In this document: in pieces, positions 7,915 to 17,095 of the stretch
How the letters are laid out: every line of letters starts with the position of its first letter
Numbering within the stretch: the first letter of the stretch is position 1
Assembly: GCA_947460245.1 (NCBI GenBank)
Contig: CANHGL010000013.1
Span: 1 to 46,352 of the forward strand
Reading direction: 5' to 3'
DNA from: Sphingobacteriales bacterium
GTDB taxonomy: Bacteria > Bacteroidota > Bacteroidia > Chitinophagales > JADIYW01
Length of the DNA stretch: 46,352 nucleotides
Position numbers and translations under genes: made by a program
The notes under the pieces: model-generated
The model's input: the letters and a program-made list of their open reading frames with translations, nothing else
What the model was told of the DNA's origin: nothing
Database searches by the model: none

Positions 7915-10004
7915 AAATTTATTATAATAGCAGACTTGCTAAGGTCTTTATAGCTGATGTTATTTTCCTGAAGTATTTTCCTGTAGATTTTTAGATGTCG
8001 GCTATCATTATCGCAGGATAGAATTAGTTGCTTATAATTAAAGTTTCTTTTAATCTCCTCTATGTTTAGAAAGCAGTTGTCTGTAAGGATTAGATAATCA
8101 ATATTAAGTCTAGGGTTAAATACTTTTCTGCTATTATTGCTATTGAGTAAGTAGAATGATTTTCTGCCGGCATATAAAAGGCTTTTATTATAATAGATAT
8201 AATTTTCCGAAATCGGATCGTTTAGTAATTTCCTGGATTGGTTGTTTATTCTGTAAAACCTATAAGAGCCTTTTATATTGTAATTAAAGTCTCTCTCTGT
8301 GAGGCTATCTTTTAAATATATGATTTGTTTGTCACCTTGGTTTATTGCAAAAACAAAATTATTTGGAATGGAGTACAATATAATTTCATTCTTTTTTATT
8401 GCTCCTATATTATAAGAATAGGATATAAACAGACTTGCTAATACTAAACACAAACTTACTAATAAAGCCTTTTGTTTTTTGATAAGTATAAAAATGGTTA
8501 AACAAATGGCGGCACCTAATAAGACTAATAATTGAAATTTATTTAAATAAATGTTATCCGCTTTACCTAGCGGTAAGTTGGATAATACATAGGTTGCTTT
8601 TATAAATAGTTGTATTAGCATTCCATCTAAATACCCAATAATTTTTGCTACAACCGGAATATAGCTTAAGGGTATTAAAAATATGCTCATCCATAGTATG
8701 AGTGTAGATAATGGTATTGCAAATATATTTGCCAGTAAGAAGTAGGTAGGGAAGTTGCCAAAATAGTAAATGCTGAGTGGCAATGTAAATAGTTGCGCTG
8801 CAATAGATGCTGCCCACAGTTTCCATGTCCAATCAATTATTTTATTAGGATGGTAGTATAAGGTATAAATAGGTTTATAAAAAATAAACAGGCCCAACAT
8901 GGCAAGATAGGAAAGTTGAAACCCTATGTCAAATAAGGAGTAAGGGTTTATTATAAGTTGTAACAATGCAGCTCCGCACAATAGATTTAGCTGTGATATA
9001 TACTCTCTATTAAGTCTTCCATAATTGAGTAAGGTGAAAAGTATGGCAGCTCTAATGCATGCAACAGATAGTCCTGTTATAAACGCAAATCCCCAAATGG
9101 CTATCAGTATAAATATGAATTTGCCCATTTTTATACCCATATTCTTATCTTTTATAAAGCTTAAAAAAAATAACAACATGCCATATATTATACCTACATG
9201 AAGTCCAGATACGGACAGAATATGTAGTACACCTGTATAGGCAAACGCATTGTAAAGATCAATGTCAATATCCACTCTGTGTCCTAACAAAATTCCATCT
9301 GCTAATGAACTCTGCTCTTTCTTGGGAATATATTTTTTTAAAATTGACTGTATATTTTTACTGATTTGATCACTGATTCTCAATATTGCCAGGCTTTTTC
9401 TTTTCTCTGTTATTATATACTCATTGCCTTTCAGGTATTGCTGATATATTATTAGTTTATAGCCTAAGTATGCTGAGTAATCAAATTGACCAGGATTTTT
9501 AGGTTTTTCTATTTTTCTGGCATTAAAATGAAATATAATTTCATCACCTATATCTAATGCTAAAGCATTACTGTCTTTCTGTAAGTATGTCAGGATTTTT
9601 TGATTATTGCACTTGTTTGTTCCTGTGCTATTCTGAATTTGTTCTAGCCTTATTATTGTTTTATAGGTTTTTTCTTTTTCTTCTAATGTTTGAATAATAA
9701 CTCCTTTAGCAATAACATCACCTTTTTTTTCTAATATAAAATTTTGTCCTGTTGCTTTTTCTTTAATTAGTGTCGACCATGTTCCTGCAATTAAAAAAAT
9801 CAAACAAAACAATAAGATTGTCTGTGCTTTTTTTATAGTATTGTTTAGTACTTTATTATGAATCAGGATAATGAAAATCAATAAGGGTATTGAAATTCCT
9901 ATTAGTATATCAGATGAGATCACTATATTATCAAAGAATAATATTCCACCTATAAATGGAATAATTATTTTAAGCAATGGGAGATGTGCAAGCTTAAACT
10001 GCAT
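7911..10004 (-). CDS. ComEC/Rec2-family competence membrane protein lacking a recognisable catalytic beta-lactamase motif
   Basis: 697 residues; the channel for single-stranded DNA in natural transformation. Seen: N-terminal membrane segments (about 8-80), a soluble DUF4131/OB-like part (about 85-200, with KPKNPGQFDYSAYLGYK), then the Competence domain with GVLHILSVSGLHVGIIYGML and about eight hydrophobic helices to residue 540. The last 150 residues are soluble and contain no HxHxDH metal motif, so the metallo-beta-lactamase domain is absent or degenerate. Single gene, transcribed in the same direction as upstream yidC (45-base gap). Whether the cell is competent cannot be told from this gene alone. 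Confidence 0.88.
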   Translation of the reverse strand: MQFKLAHLPLLKIIIPFIGGILFFDNIVISSDILIGISIPLLIFIILIHNKVLNNTIKKAQTILLFCLIFLIAGTWSTLIKEKATGQNFILEKKGDVIAKGVIIQTLEEKEKTYKTIIRLEQIQNSTGTNKCNNQKILTYLQKDSNALALDIGDEIIFHFNARKIEKPKNPGQFDYSAYLGYKLIIYQQYLKGNEYIITEKRKSLAILRISDQISKNIQSILKKYIPKKEQSSLADGILLGHRVDIDIDLYNAFAYTGVLHILSVSGLHVGIIYGMLLFFLSFIKDKNMGIKMGKFIFILIAIWGFAFITGLSVACIRAAILFTLLNYGRLNREYISQLNLLCGAALLQLIINPYSLFDIGFQLSYLAMLGLFIFYKPIYTLYYHPNKIIDWTWKLWAASIAAQLFTLPLSIYYFGNFPTYFLLANIFAIPLSTLILWMSIFLIPLSYIPVVAKIIGYLDGMLIQLFIKATYVLSNLPLGKADNIYLNKFQLLVLLGAAICLTIFILIKKQKALLVSLCLVLASLFISYSYNIGAIKKNEIILYSIPNNFVFAINQGDKQIIYLKDSLTERDFNYNIKGSYRFYRINNQSRKLLNDPISENYIYYNKSLLYAGRKSFYLLNSNNSRKVFNPRLNIDYLILTDNCFLNIEEIKRNFNYKQLILSCDNDSRHLKIYRKILQENNISYKDLSKSAIIINF

Positions 10005-10048
10005 GAACTAATATATGAAATTAGCACACTTCTTACAAGGATAAATAA

Positions 10049-11911
10049 TTATTTGCCTTTCTTTAATTCCTGTTGCTGTTTCATCATCTCTTGCATCTTT
10101 TCTTGAAATGCAGATTTTTTAGGTGGTTTCTTTTTATTTTCCTCTATTTGTAAACGAATCTGAGATTCATCTACAATAAACTCTTGAATTATCCAATTCT
10201 GAGCTATGGTTAAGATGTTAAAAAGGAAATAATAATAGCTCAAAGCTGCTGGTTGTTTATTGAACATAAACAATAACATGATTGGCATCACATATTGCAT
10301 GATTTTCATCTGCTGTGCCATCATATCATCACCTCCGGCACTCGGTTGTGATTGACTGGTTATTTTAGTAACAACGATTGATGATATAGCCATCAGGATA
10401 GTAAATAAGCTGATGTGATTTCCAATTAATGGTATTTCTTGGCTCCAATGAATAATAGCATCATAACTGGATAAATCAGTTGCCCATAAGAATGGTTGTT
10501 GTCGAAGTTCAATAGAAGCTGGGAAGAAGCGATACATCGCAATGAGTATCGGCATCTGCAGTAACATTGGTAAGCATCCTCCGAATGGACTTACCCCGGT
10601 TTGACTATATAATTCCATTTGCTTTTGGCCATATTCAGCCTGACTAGGATACTTCTTTTTTAACTCGTCTAATTCAGGCTTAAGCACCTTCATCTTAATC
10701 ATAGATAAGGTAGACTTATAAGTAAATGGAAAGGTGACTAGTTTAATTACCAATGCCAGAATCAAAATGATTACACCATAGTTAGAGATAAATTTGCTGA
10801 AAAACTGAAATACAGGAATAATGAAAAATTTATTTAGAAGGCCAAGTATACTTCCACCGAGTGGAATTATTTTATCTAGCCCTACTTGAGTTGCCTTAAG
10901 TTCAGTAAACTTGTTTGCTCCCATAAATAGCTGCATTGGGAAGCTGTATGAATTTGTATGATTGAATGGTATTTTAAGGTTTGAAGTAAATGTTTTTACA
11001 ATCTCATTGTTTTTTTCAGGTGTGGTTATCTTAATTTTTCCGTTCGACTTAAAATTGTCTTTTAGTGCTATAATGGAAGTGTTAAAGAACTTTTGTTTAT
11101 AAGACACCCATTTTAATGGGGTTTCTATTTCCTCCTCTTTATCGCGAGATAGATCGTCCTCTTCTTCTTTATTATTCATGTAATGTAAAGAAGAATTGAA
11201 GCGTTGATCATCAATGCCTCCTTCCTGAGAGGGTAGGTTTTGTATCCAGTTAAAGGTGATATCTGTATTAGCAGCTATCACATCAGCCATATTTACGCCT
11301 TCTATAGTAAAGCCAACCAACTGATTATTTCCGTTTATGATATAGTGGTGCGCATAATATTTACCATTTCCTAAGTCAATTTTATAAATAATATCTGCTT
11401 TCTGCTTGCCACTAATTTTTTGCGAGTTTCCAGCAGAATTGAAATAAAGTACTCCGGTATTTATGGCACTCTTACTATCATTAGAAATAAAGGAAAAATT
11501 AAATTCATCTCCTTTATTTTCAAATAATACTAAAGGTTTTTTGTTAAACGTTTGATACCCTTTCAAAACAACTTTCTTAATGATACCCCCTTTGTTGCTC
11601 AAAGTATAAATGGCAGACTCATTTTCAATAGTAATAAGTTGTTCTGTTCCTTGGCTTGCAGATGAAAAACAGCCAAGATTTTTTGTAGCTGCTGAATCTG
11701 TAGAAACTGCTGTTATTGCATCATTCTTTGGTTTTGAATCTGCTGAACTAGAGTCTGAAGATGGTTTAGGCTCTTCAATAGATGTTTGAATAGTCTTTTT
11801 GGGGTGTTCTTTTTCATATTTAGCTTCTTGTTGAGTTATATAAGTAGAGAATCCAACGAATATTAAGATGATAAGAATAATACCGATAACGGTGTTTTTG
11901 TCAAAATTCAT
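10049..11911 (-). CDS. yidC: Membrane protein insertase YidC
   Basis: 620 residues from ATG 11911 (MNFDKNTVIGIILIILIF). An alternative TTG seven codons upstream would put polar residues before the first membrane helix. Order: N-terminal helix (about 6-23), Ser/Lys-rich linker, large periplasmic beta domain to about 345, then the conserved insertase core with TFPFTYKSTLSMIKMK, the helical hairpin, GCLPMLLQMPILIAMYRFF and further helices, ending in a Lys-rich tail that can contact the ribosome. It inserts inner-membrane proteins with or without SecYEG. A TAACTTTG -7-like element lies 18 bases upstream. Confidence 0.96.
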   Translation of the reverse strand: MNFDKNTVIGIILIILIFVGFSTYITQQEAKYEKEHPKKTIQTSIEEPKPSSDSSSADSKPKNDAITAVSTDSAATKNLGCFSSASQGTEQLITIENESAIYTLSNKGGIIKKVVLKGYQTFNKKPLVLFENKGDEFNFSFISNDSKSAINTGVLYFNSAGNSQKISGKQKADIIYKIDLGNGKYYAHHYIINGNNQLVGFTIEGVNMADVIAANTDITFNWIQNLPSQEGGIDDQRFNSSLHYMNNKEEEDDLSRDKEEEIETPLKWVSYKQKFFNTSIIALKDNFKSNGKIKITTPEKNNEIVKTFTSNLKIPFNHTNSYSFPMQLFMGANKFTELKATQVGLDKIIPLGGSILGLLNKFFIIPVFQFFSKFISNYGVIILILALVIKLVTFPFTYKSTLSMIKMKVLKPELDELKKKYPSQAEYGQKQMELYSQTGVSPFGGCLPMLLQMPILIAMYRFFPASIELRQQPFLWATDLSSYDAIIHWSQEIPLIGNHISLFTILMAISSIVVTKITSQSQPSAGGDDMMAQQMKIMQYVMPIMLLFMFNKQPAALSYYYFLFNILTIAQNWIIQEFIVDESQIRLQIEENKKKPPKKSAFQEKMQEMMKQQQELKKGK

Positions 11912-11929
11912 GTGTTGTAAGTTGAACGG

Positions 11930-11937
11930 CAAAGTTA
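11930..11937 (-). promoter_or_regulatory. Possible -7 promoter element for yidC
   Basis: The minus strand reads TAACTTTG, matching the Bacteroidota TAnnTTTG consensus, 18 bases before the ATG at 11911. No TTTG is seen at the expected -33 spacing. Confidence 0.45.
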
Positions 11938-12033
11938 GTTAAATCCTATGAACCTTAAAAGTGTATTGAATAACAATAGATTAAATAATATTTGTCAATA
12001 AGTAGAACCAACACCCATTACTTAATCTTTATT

Positions 12034-12041
12034 TATATTTG
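12034..12041 (+). promoter_or_regulatory. -7 promoter element, leaderless geometry (nucleotidyltransferase gene)
   Basis: TATATTTG ends exactly four bases before ATG 12046. Transcription from a Bacteroidota -7 element would begin at or beside the start codon. No clear -33 box. Confidence 0.55.
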
Positions 12042-12045
12042 TGGC

Positions 12046-12939
12046 ATGAATGCAACGACTTTAGTGATTATGGCTGCCGGTATGGGTAGCCGATATGGAG
12101 GAATTAAACAAGCTGACAGCTTTGGACCTTCCGGTGAATGGTTAATGGACTATGCCATCTATGATGCACAACAAGCTGGTTTTAATGATGTTGTGATTAT
12201 AACCCGTAAGGATCTGCTGGAGGATATGAAAAAACACACGGATACTGTTTGGTCGGGCAGAATACCTATCCATTTTGCCATACAACAGCCTCCCGCTGAT
12301 GCCAATCCAGAGCGAACCAAACCGTGGGGAACCGGTCAGGCAATACTAGCTACGAAAGATTTGGTAAAGAATCCATTTGCTGTTATCAATGCGGATGATT
12401 TTTACGGTGCGGAGGCCTATAAATCGATACATACTTTTTTATCAGGTATTGAGAGAGATGAACCTGTTTTCTCTTTAGTGGGATATCCGCTGAAGAATAC
12501 TTTATCTGATATCGGAACAGTATCCAGAGGGATTTGTACCCTAAACGATAAAAATGAATTAGTTTCCATTACGGAGATGACTAAAATTGATTGGAGAGGT
12601 GATGTACTTCAGAATGAAAATGAGGATCATACGTTTACCACTATTCCTACAGATAGTTTTGCTTCTATGAATTTTTGGGGATTCAGTTGTTTTCTTTTTG
12701 AGGAATTAGAGCAACAATGGAAGGATTTTTATAGTTTAAATAAGGATCAGCTTAAATCTGAATTTTTAATCCCTACAGTGGTTTCTGAGATGATGAAAGC
12801 CGGAAAAATAAAGGTTGTATTATTGCCGGATGGAAAGGACTGGTGTGGGGTAACTTATTCAGAAGAGAAAGAATTAGTCATTGCAGCTATACGCAGTAAA
12901 ATTTCTAAGGGTTTATATCCGGATAACCTCTCCCTATAA
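12046..12939 (+). CDS. Sugar-phosphate nucleotidyltransferase family protein
   Basis: 297 residues from ATG 12046. It has a GT-A-like nucleotidyltransferase fold. Seen: the N-terminal nucleotide-binding loop VIMAAGMGSRYGGIKQ and the metal-binding segment AVINADDFYG. It should transfer a nucleotide to a sugar 1-phosphate, but substrate and base cannot be read from sequence. It sits 5 bases before galactokinase and is followed by an MFS transporter, so it may make UDP-galactose (or another NDP-sugar) from the kinase product; this is inference. A start at 11992 would add 18 residues before the strand-1 loop and would lie upstream of the -7 element, so it is not preferred. Confidence 0.8.
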   Translation: MNATTLVIMAAGMGSRYGGIKQADSFGPSGEWLMDYAIYDAQQAGFNDVVIITRKDLLEDMKKHTDTVWSGRIPIHFAIQQPPADANPERTKPWGTGQAILATKDLVKNPFAVINADDFYGAEAYKSIHTFLSGIERDEPVFSLVGYPLKNTLSDIGTVSRGICTLNDKNELVSITEMTKIDWRGDVLQNENEDHTFTTIPTDSFASMNFWGFSCFLFEELEQQWKDFYSLNKDQLKSEFLIPTVVSEMMKAGKIKVVLLPDGKDWCGVTYSEEKELVIAAIRSKISKGLYPDNLSL

Positions 12940-12944
12940 ATAAA

Positions 12945-14111
12945 ATGCTTGCTCAGAAATTAATTAGAAGTGAATTCATTGCATACTTTGGTGATAATGA
13001 ACTTGAGTATTTTTTCTCGCCGGGCAGGGTTAATCTTATTGGTGAGCATATAGATTACAACGGCGGGTATGTTTTACCCGCATCTATATCTTTAGGAGTT
13101 TCTGCAGTTGTATCCAGAAATAGTACAGATTATATTCGAATATATTCAATGGATTTTAAGGAGGAACTCCTAATTTCAATTCATGAATTTGAGTATCAGT
13201 CTAACTTACTTAAAACAGATATTCACTGGTCGGATTATATTAAATCCATGCTACAGGTGCTCAAGGATAAAGGAGTTGTGTTAAAGGGAGCAGCTATTTT
13301 ATTAGGTAGTGATCTTCCAATTGGATCGGGCTTATCTTCTTCCGCAGCTATAGAGTGTTTAATCGCCTATATTTTTAATTCGACATTTTATAACGAGAAT
13401 AGGAAACAGTTAGCATTAGATGCTCAATATGCAGAGAGCCATTACGTAGGAGTAAATTGTGGTATTATGGATCAGTTTGCTGTAGCAAATGGTAAATCTA
13501 ATAAAGCAATGCTTTTAAACTGTGCATCTTTAGAGTTTGAGTATATTGATGTCAATTTTAAGGATTATCAATTACTGATTATTAACTCTAATAAAAGTCG
13601 CGCTCTAGCAGAATCAAAATATAATGAAAGAAGAAAAGAGTGTGATCAGGCATTTTCAGTTCTGCAAAAGATGGATCCGGCAGGTAATCTCTGTCAAGTT
13701 CACGAAATTTCTTTAGCCATGCTGGAAGATGATGTTTTATACAGGAGGGCTAAGCATGTTATTTTAGAAAATAAGCGGGTACAATATGCTGTTGATGCAT
13801 TGGAGCATGGAAATATAGAAGTGTTTGGTCAATTATTAACAGATTCTCATAAATCTTTAGATATTGACTATGAGGTGAGTGGGGAGGAGTTAAATACTAT
13901 TGTCCATTACAGTTCACATTTTGAAGGTTGTGCAGGCGCGCGGATGACAGGTGCAGGTTTTGGGGGGTGTTGTATTGCCTTAGTAAAAAAAGAGAGCGTA
14001 GATAAGCTTATTCCTTATGTAGCAAAGAAATATTTTGAGAAGACAGGGCTTAATGCTGATTTTTATCACGTCGATATTGTTGATGGAGTGAATAGTATTA
14101 AGTTTGTATAG
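12945..14111 (+). CDS. galK: Galactokinase
   Basis: 388 residues, GHMP kinase; phosphorylates galactose at O1 with ATP. Seen: the galactokinase signature GRVNLIGEHIDYNGG, ATP loop LPIGSGLSSSAAIE, catalytic-Asp region CGIMDQFAVANG, and C-terminal GARMTGAGFGGC. Length is normal. Middle gene of a three-gene cluster with no galT or galE beside it. Other GHMP sugar kinases remain possible, but the motif set is typical of GalK. Confidence 0.93.
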   Translation: MLAQKLIRSEFIAYFGDNELEYFFSPGRVNLIGEHIDYNGGYVLPASISLGVSAVVSRNSTDYIRIYSMDFKEELLISIHEFEYQSNLLKTDIHWSDYIKSMLQVLKDKGVVLKGAAILLGSDLPIGSGLSSSAAIECLIAYIFNSTFYNENRKQLALDAQYAESHYVGVNCGIMDQFAVANGKSNKAMLLNCASLEFEYIDVNFKDYQLLIINSNKSRALAESKYNERRKECDQAFSVLQKMDPAGNLCQVHEISLAMLEDDVLYRRAKHVILENKRVQYAVDALEHGNIEVFGQLLTDSHKSLDIDYEVSGEELNTIVHYSSHFEGCAGARMTGAGFGGCCIALVKKESVDKLIPYVAKKYFEKTGLNADFYHVDIVDGVNSIKFV

Positions 14112-14128
14112 GCGTTTAGAAAAAGAGT

Positions 14129-15373
14129 ATGGATAGTATAGATAGTTTAGTAATTGAAGAAAGAAATTTGCCTAATGGCAGACATAATGAGTATTTGATT
14201 GTTTTCTTGATGGCATCTATTAGCTATTTAGCATCTGTAGATTCCATGCTAATGATACCTTTAGGAAATATAGTAATGAAAACCTTTTTAGTGTCTCCGA
14301 TTAAGTCTACTGCCGTAGTTTCTGTTTATTCCTTAATGGCTGGTGCCTCTGGTTTTTTATCAGCTTCTATAATGGATAGATTTGATAGGAAGAAGTTATT
14401 GGTGTATACTTTTATGGGTTTTATCATTGGTACAGCACTATGTGGATATGCTTATAATTTTAATTTATTGATTTTTTACAGAGGGATTACTGGTGTTTTT
14501 GGAGGTATAGTTGGTGGAGTTTGTGTGGCTATTATTAGTGATATTATTCCTTATAATAGAAGAGCAACGGCTATGAGTATAATCTCTTTGTCTTTTGCAG
14601 TTGCAGCTATCACTGGTGTGCCTTTGGGGTTGTTATTAGCTAAAGAGTACAGTATTCAGTTCCCATTTAAAATTCTGGCATTAATATCTTTATTTGCATT
14701 GATTGCCATAATTGTATGGATTCCTGCAATTGATAAGCATTTGGCTGATAAGAAGCCTATTAAAAATCCGTTCAGTACAATAAGTAATATATTTTTGGAT
14801 ACCAATCAAATGATGGCATTGCTTTTAGCCTTTCTATTAGTATTTAGTCATTTTATTGTTATTCAATTTATTGTGCCTTACATGGTGAATAATGTAGGAT
14901 TTGATGAACATCTGGTTCCTGTAATGTATGCAGTTGGTGGAGTTTGTACGATTATAACATCTCCGTTCATAGGGAAATTAGCAGATAAAAAGGGGAACTT
15001 CCAATCCTTTGTTTTTCTGTTATTATTGTCTTTTATACCTATTATTGCCAGTACGCATATTCATCGGGCCAGTATGCCTTTAGCAACCATTATATGTGCT
15101 TTTTTCTTTATTCTTGCTGCTGGTAGAATGATTCCCGCCTATACATTAATGTCTGCGGCTACGACTCCGGATAAACGGGGTGGTTTTATGAGTATGCGTT
15201 CTGCCTGTATGGAATTAGGAACGGGTATAGCCTCCATATCGAGTGGATTTATTGTGAGTCAGGGTGCCGGAGGAAGAATTGAGCATTTTCATTATGTTGG
15301 CTATGTTTCTGTTATTGCAGGCTTATTAGCTATTTGGGTAGCCTCAAGGGTAAAGGTGGTTAGCATTATTTAG
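14129..15373 (+). CDS. MFS transporter, probable sugar transporter of the galactose cluster
   Basis: 414 residues with about twelve hydrophobic helices. Seen: the MFS loop 2-3 motif in the form ASIMDRFDRKKLLVY, and a second-half copy GKLADKKGN. The soluble N-terminal 20 residues are followed by the first helix at about 23-43. It follows galK by 17 bases and is probably co-transcribed. The context suggests uptake of galactose or a related sugar, but DHA1-type drug efflux proteins look alike, so substrate and direction are unproven. Confidence 0.82.
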   Translation: MDSIDSLVIEERNLPNGRHNEYLIVFLMASISYLASVDSMLMIPLGNIVMKTFLVSPIKSTAVVSVYSLMAGASGFLSASIMDRFDRKKLLVYTFMGFIIGTALCGYAYNFNLLIFYRGITGVFGGIVGGVCVAIISDIIPYNRRATAMSIISLSFAVAAITGVPLGLLLAKEYSIQFPFKILALISLFALIAIIVWIPAIDKHLADKKPIKNPFSTISNIFLDTNQMMALLLAFLLVFSHFIVIQFIVPYMVNNVGFDEHLVPVMYAVGGVCTIITSPFIGKLADKKGNFQSFVFLLLLSFIPIIASTHIHRASMPLATIICAFFFILAAGRMIPAYTLMSAATTPDKRGGFMSMRSACMELGTGIASISSGFIVSQGAGGRIEHFHYVGYVSVIAGLLAIWVASRVKVVSII

Positions 15374-15429
15374 GTAATATTATTTTTGTTTTATAGGAGA
15401 TTTTTATGCTGCTATTGATGAAGTTTCAT

Positions 15430-15437
15430 TATTTTTG
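15430..15437 (+). promoter_or_regulatory. Possible -7 promoter element for the small membrane protein
   Basis: TATTTTTG matches TAnnTTTG, 18 bases before ATG 15456. A second TATTTTTG is at 15381-15388. No -33 partner at normal spacing. Confidence 0.4.
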
Positions 15438-15455
15438 TGAAAATTAATTAATACA

Positions 15456-15689
15456 ATGGCTAAATTAACTAAAGTGTTCGGTGCTATATTCTGTGTTTTA
15501 GGCACTATCTATTTAACTGTTTCTATATTTTTATATCTTAACAGTTCTGCCCATTTAGATTATAATACAGGTAAATTACAAACCTTGCCTCAGGCGGGTG
15601 TTTTCTATTTCCTAATGATTTCTATACTTATATTTGCCTTTGGCATTTTATTAGCAAACGATAAGGTTATTGATAACGACCATCATTAA
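15456..15689 (+). CDS. Small two-helix membrane protein, function unknown
   Basis: 77 residues. Two hydrophobic helices (about 7-29 and 48-67) joined by a short polar loop, and an Asp/His-rich end (DNDHH). I do not recognise the family. It has its own upstream -7-like element and a strong terminator directly after it, which supports a real, separately transcribed gene. Confidence 0.65.
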   Translation: MAKLTKVFGAIFCVLGTIYLTVSIFLYLNSSAHLDYNTGKLQTLPQAGVFYFLMISILIFAFGILLANDKVIDNDHH

Positions 15690-15711
15690 TTGTTTTATCT
15701 TTTAGACATAA

Positions 15712-15741
15712 AAAAAATCCCCGATATATCGGGGATTTTTT
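15712..15741. terminator. Bidirectional terminator between the small membrane protein and mnmA
   Basis: A perfect 30-base palindrome: A-run, TCCCCGA, TATA centre, TCGGGGA, T-run. It has a T tract on both strands, between the convergent genes ending at 15689 and 15752. Confidence 0.92.
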
Positions 15742-15751
15742 ATTTACTGAG

Positions 15752-16951
15752 TCATTCGGAAATTGTACCAGAGCCGATAAGTTCTTCGTCTTTGTACCAT
15801 GCTACAAATTGTCCGGGAGTAATTCCCCTTATAAGCCTTTTAAATATAATATACATGCCTTCCTCTTTCTGATATAGACAACATTCTTCCAAGGCTTGTC
15901 TGTAGCGAATACGTGCATTAAATATTTTCTTTTCTCCAATTTTTAGTATAAGATCTTCTCGTACCCAATGGATATCCTCATTTTTTAAGAATAATCCTGC
16001 CCGATTCAGGCCTCTGTGCTCTTCTCCCTCTCCTAAGTAAATGGTATTATCCTTGGTGTCCGTTCCTACCACAAAAAGAGGATTTTTAAAACCACCAATT
16101 CCTAATCCCTTCCGCTGTCCAATTGTATAATAGTGAGCTCCATTGTGCTCTCCTATAATTTTTCCATCTTTGGCAGATAAAATTGCTGGTTGACTGAGTG
16201 CTTTTAATTGTTCGTTATCGCTGATTTCAAAATTGTATTCAGCCTTTTCGGGTAGCTTGTCATTTTCTATTAAAATAACCTTGCCTTTTTTAGGCTTTAG
16301 CTGTTGTTGAAGAAATTCTGGTAGTTTTACCTTTCCGATGAAGCACAGGCCTTGGGAGTCTTTCTTGTTCGCGGTGATTAGGTCGAGCTGTTTAGCAATT
16401 TTTCTTACCTCAGGTTTAGTTAGGTCGCCAATAGGGAATAGAGCCTTACTGAGCTGTTCTTGATTTAGTTGACATAAAAAATAACTTTGATCTTTATTGG
16501 TATCCTTTCCTGCCATTAGTCGGTAAATTTCAGAGGATGTATTTGTATCATTAATAATTTCCTTTCGGCAGTAGTGTCCGGTCGCAATAAAATCGGCGCC
16601 TAATGCTATGGCATGTTTTAGGAAAATATCAAATTTGATTTCTCTATTACACAATACATCCGGATTGGGTGTTCTTCCTGCCTCATATTCCGCAAACATA
16701 TAATCTACGATTCTTTGCCTGTATTCTTCGCTTAAATCGAGTGTTTGAAAGGGGATATTTAGTTTTTGGGCAACAAGTAATGCATCATTGCTATCATCCA
16801 GCCATGGGCATTCGCCTTCAATGGTTACACTACCATCATGCCAGTTTTTCATAAACAAACCGATTACTTCATAACCCGATTGTTGAATTAAGTATGCCGC
16901 TACGCTAGAATCAACACCTCCTGATAAACCAACTACTACCCGCTTTTTCAT
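15752..16951 (-). CDS. mnmA: tRNA 2-thiouridylase MnmA
   Basis: 399 residues; activates U34 of tRNA-Lys/Glu/Gln with ATP and installs sulfur. Seen: PP-loop [14 protein letters not shown] at the N-terminus, a Bacteroidota-type insert [11 protein letters not shown], catalytic [18 protein letters not shown] with the second catalytic Cys, and [14 protein letters not shown]. Length is normal. A TATTTTTG element ends four bases before its ATG, so the mRNA may be leaderless. Confidence 0.95.
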   Translation of the reverse strand: MKKRVVVGLSGGVDSSVAAYLIQQSGYEVIGLFMKNWHDGSVTIEGECPWLDDSNDALLVAQKLNIPFQTLDLSEEYRQRIVDYMFAEYEAGRTPNPDVLCNREIKFDIFLKHAIALGADFIATGHYCRKEIINDTNTSSEIYRLMAGKDTNKDQSYFLCQLNQEQLSKALFPIGDLTKPEVRKIAKQLDLITANKKDSQGLCFIGKVKLPEFLQQQLKPKKGKVILIENDKLPEKAEYNFEISDNEQLKALSQPAILSAKDGKIIGEHNGAHYYTIGQRKGLGIGGFKNPLFVVGTDTKDNTIYLGEGEEHRGLNRAGLFLKNEDIHWVREDLILKIGEKKIFNARIRYRQALEECCLYQKEEGMYIIFKRLIRGITPGQFVAWYKDEELIGSGTISE

Positions 16952-16955
16952 ACTG

Positions 16956-16963
16956 CAAAAATA
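16956..16963 (-). promoter_or_regulatory. -7 promoter element, leaderless geometry (mnmA)
   Basis: The minus strand reads TATTTTTG, then four bases (CAGT), then the mnmA ATG. Same geometry as at 12034, 22465 and 28132. Confidence 0.55.
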
Positions 16964-17025
16964 GTTAAAAGTGTATCAATATTGTAATTTGAATATTTTG
17001 GGTAGGACTAAAGCTATTTAGATAT

Positions 17026-17053
17026 AAAAAATCCACGGCAAGTGGCCGTGGAT
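17026..17053 (-). terminator. Terminator of the secreted metalloprotease gene
   Basis: ATCCACGGC (17031-17039) pairs with GCCGTGGAT (17045-17053). On the minus strand the hairpin is followed by TTTTTTATATC. Confidence 0.88.
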
Positions 17054-17055
17054 CA

Positions 17056-17080
17056 AACATAACATAACATAACATAAAAT
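17056..17080. repeat. Short tandem repeat (AACAT)x4 plus AAAAT
   Basis: Four exact AACAT units and a fifth with one change, between the metalloprotease stop codon and its terminator, hence in the 3' untranslated part of that mRNA. The unit number could vary between strains. Confidence 0.8.
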
Positions 17081-17095
17081 AACCAAGTGTATCGT

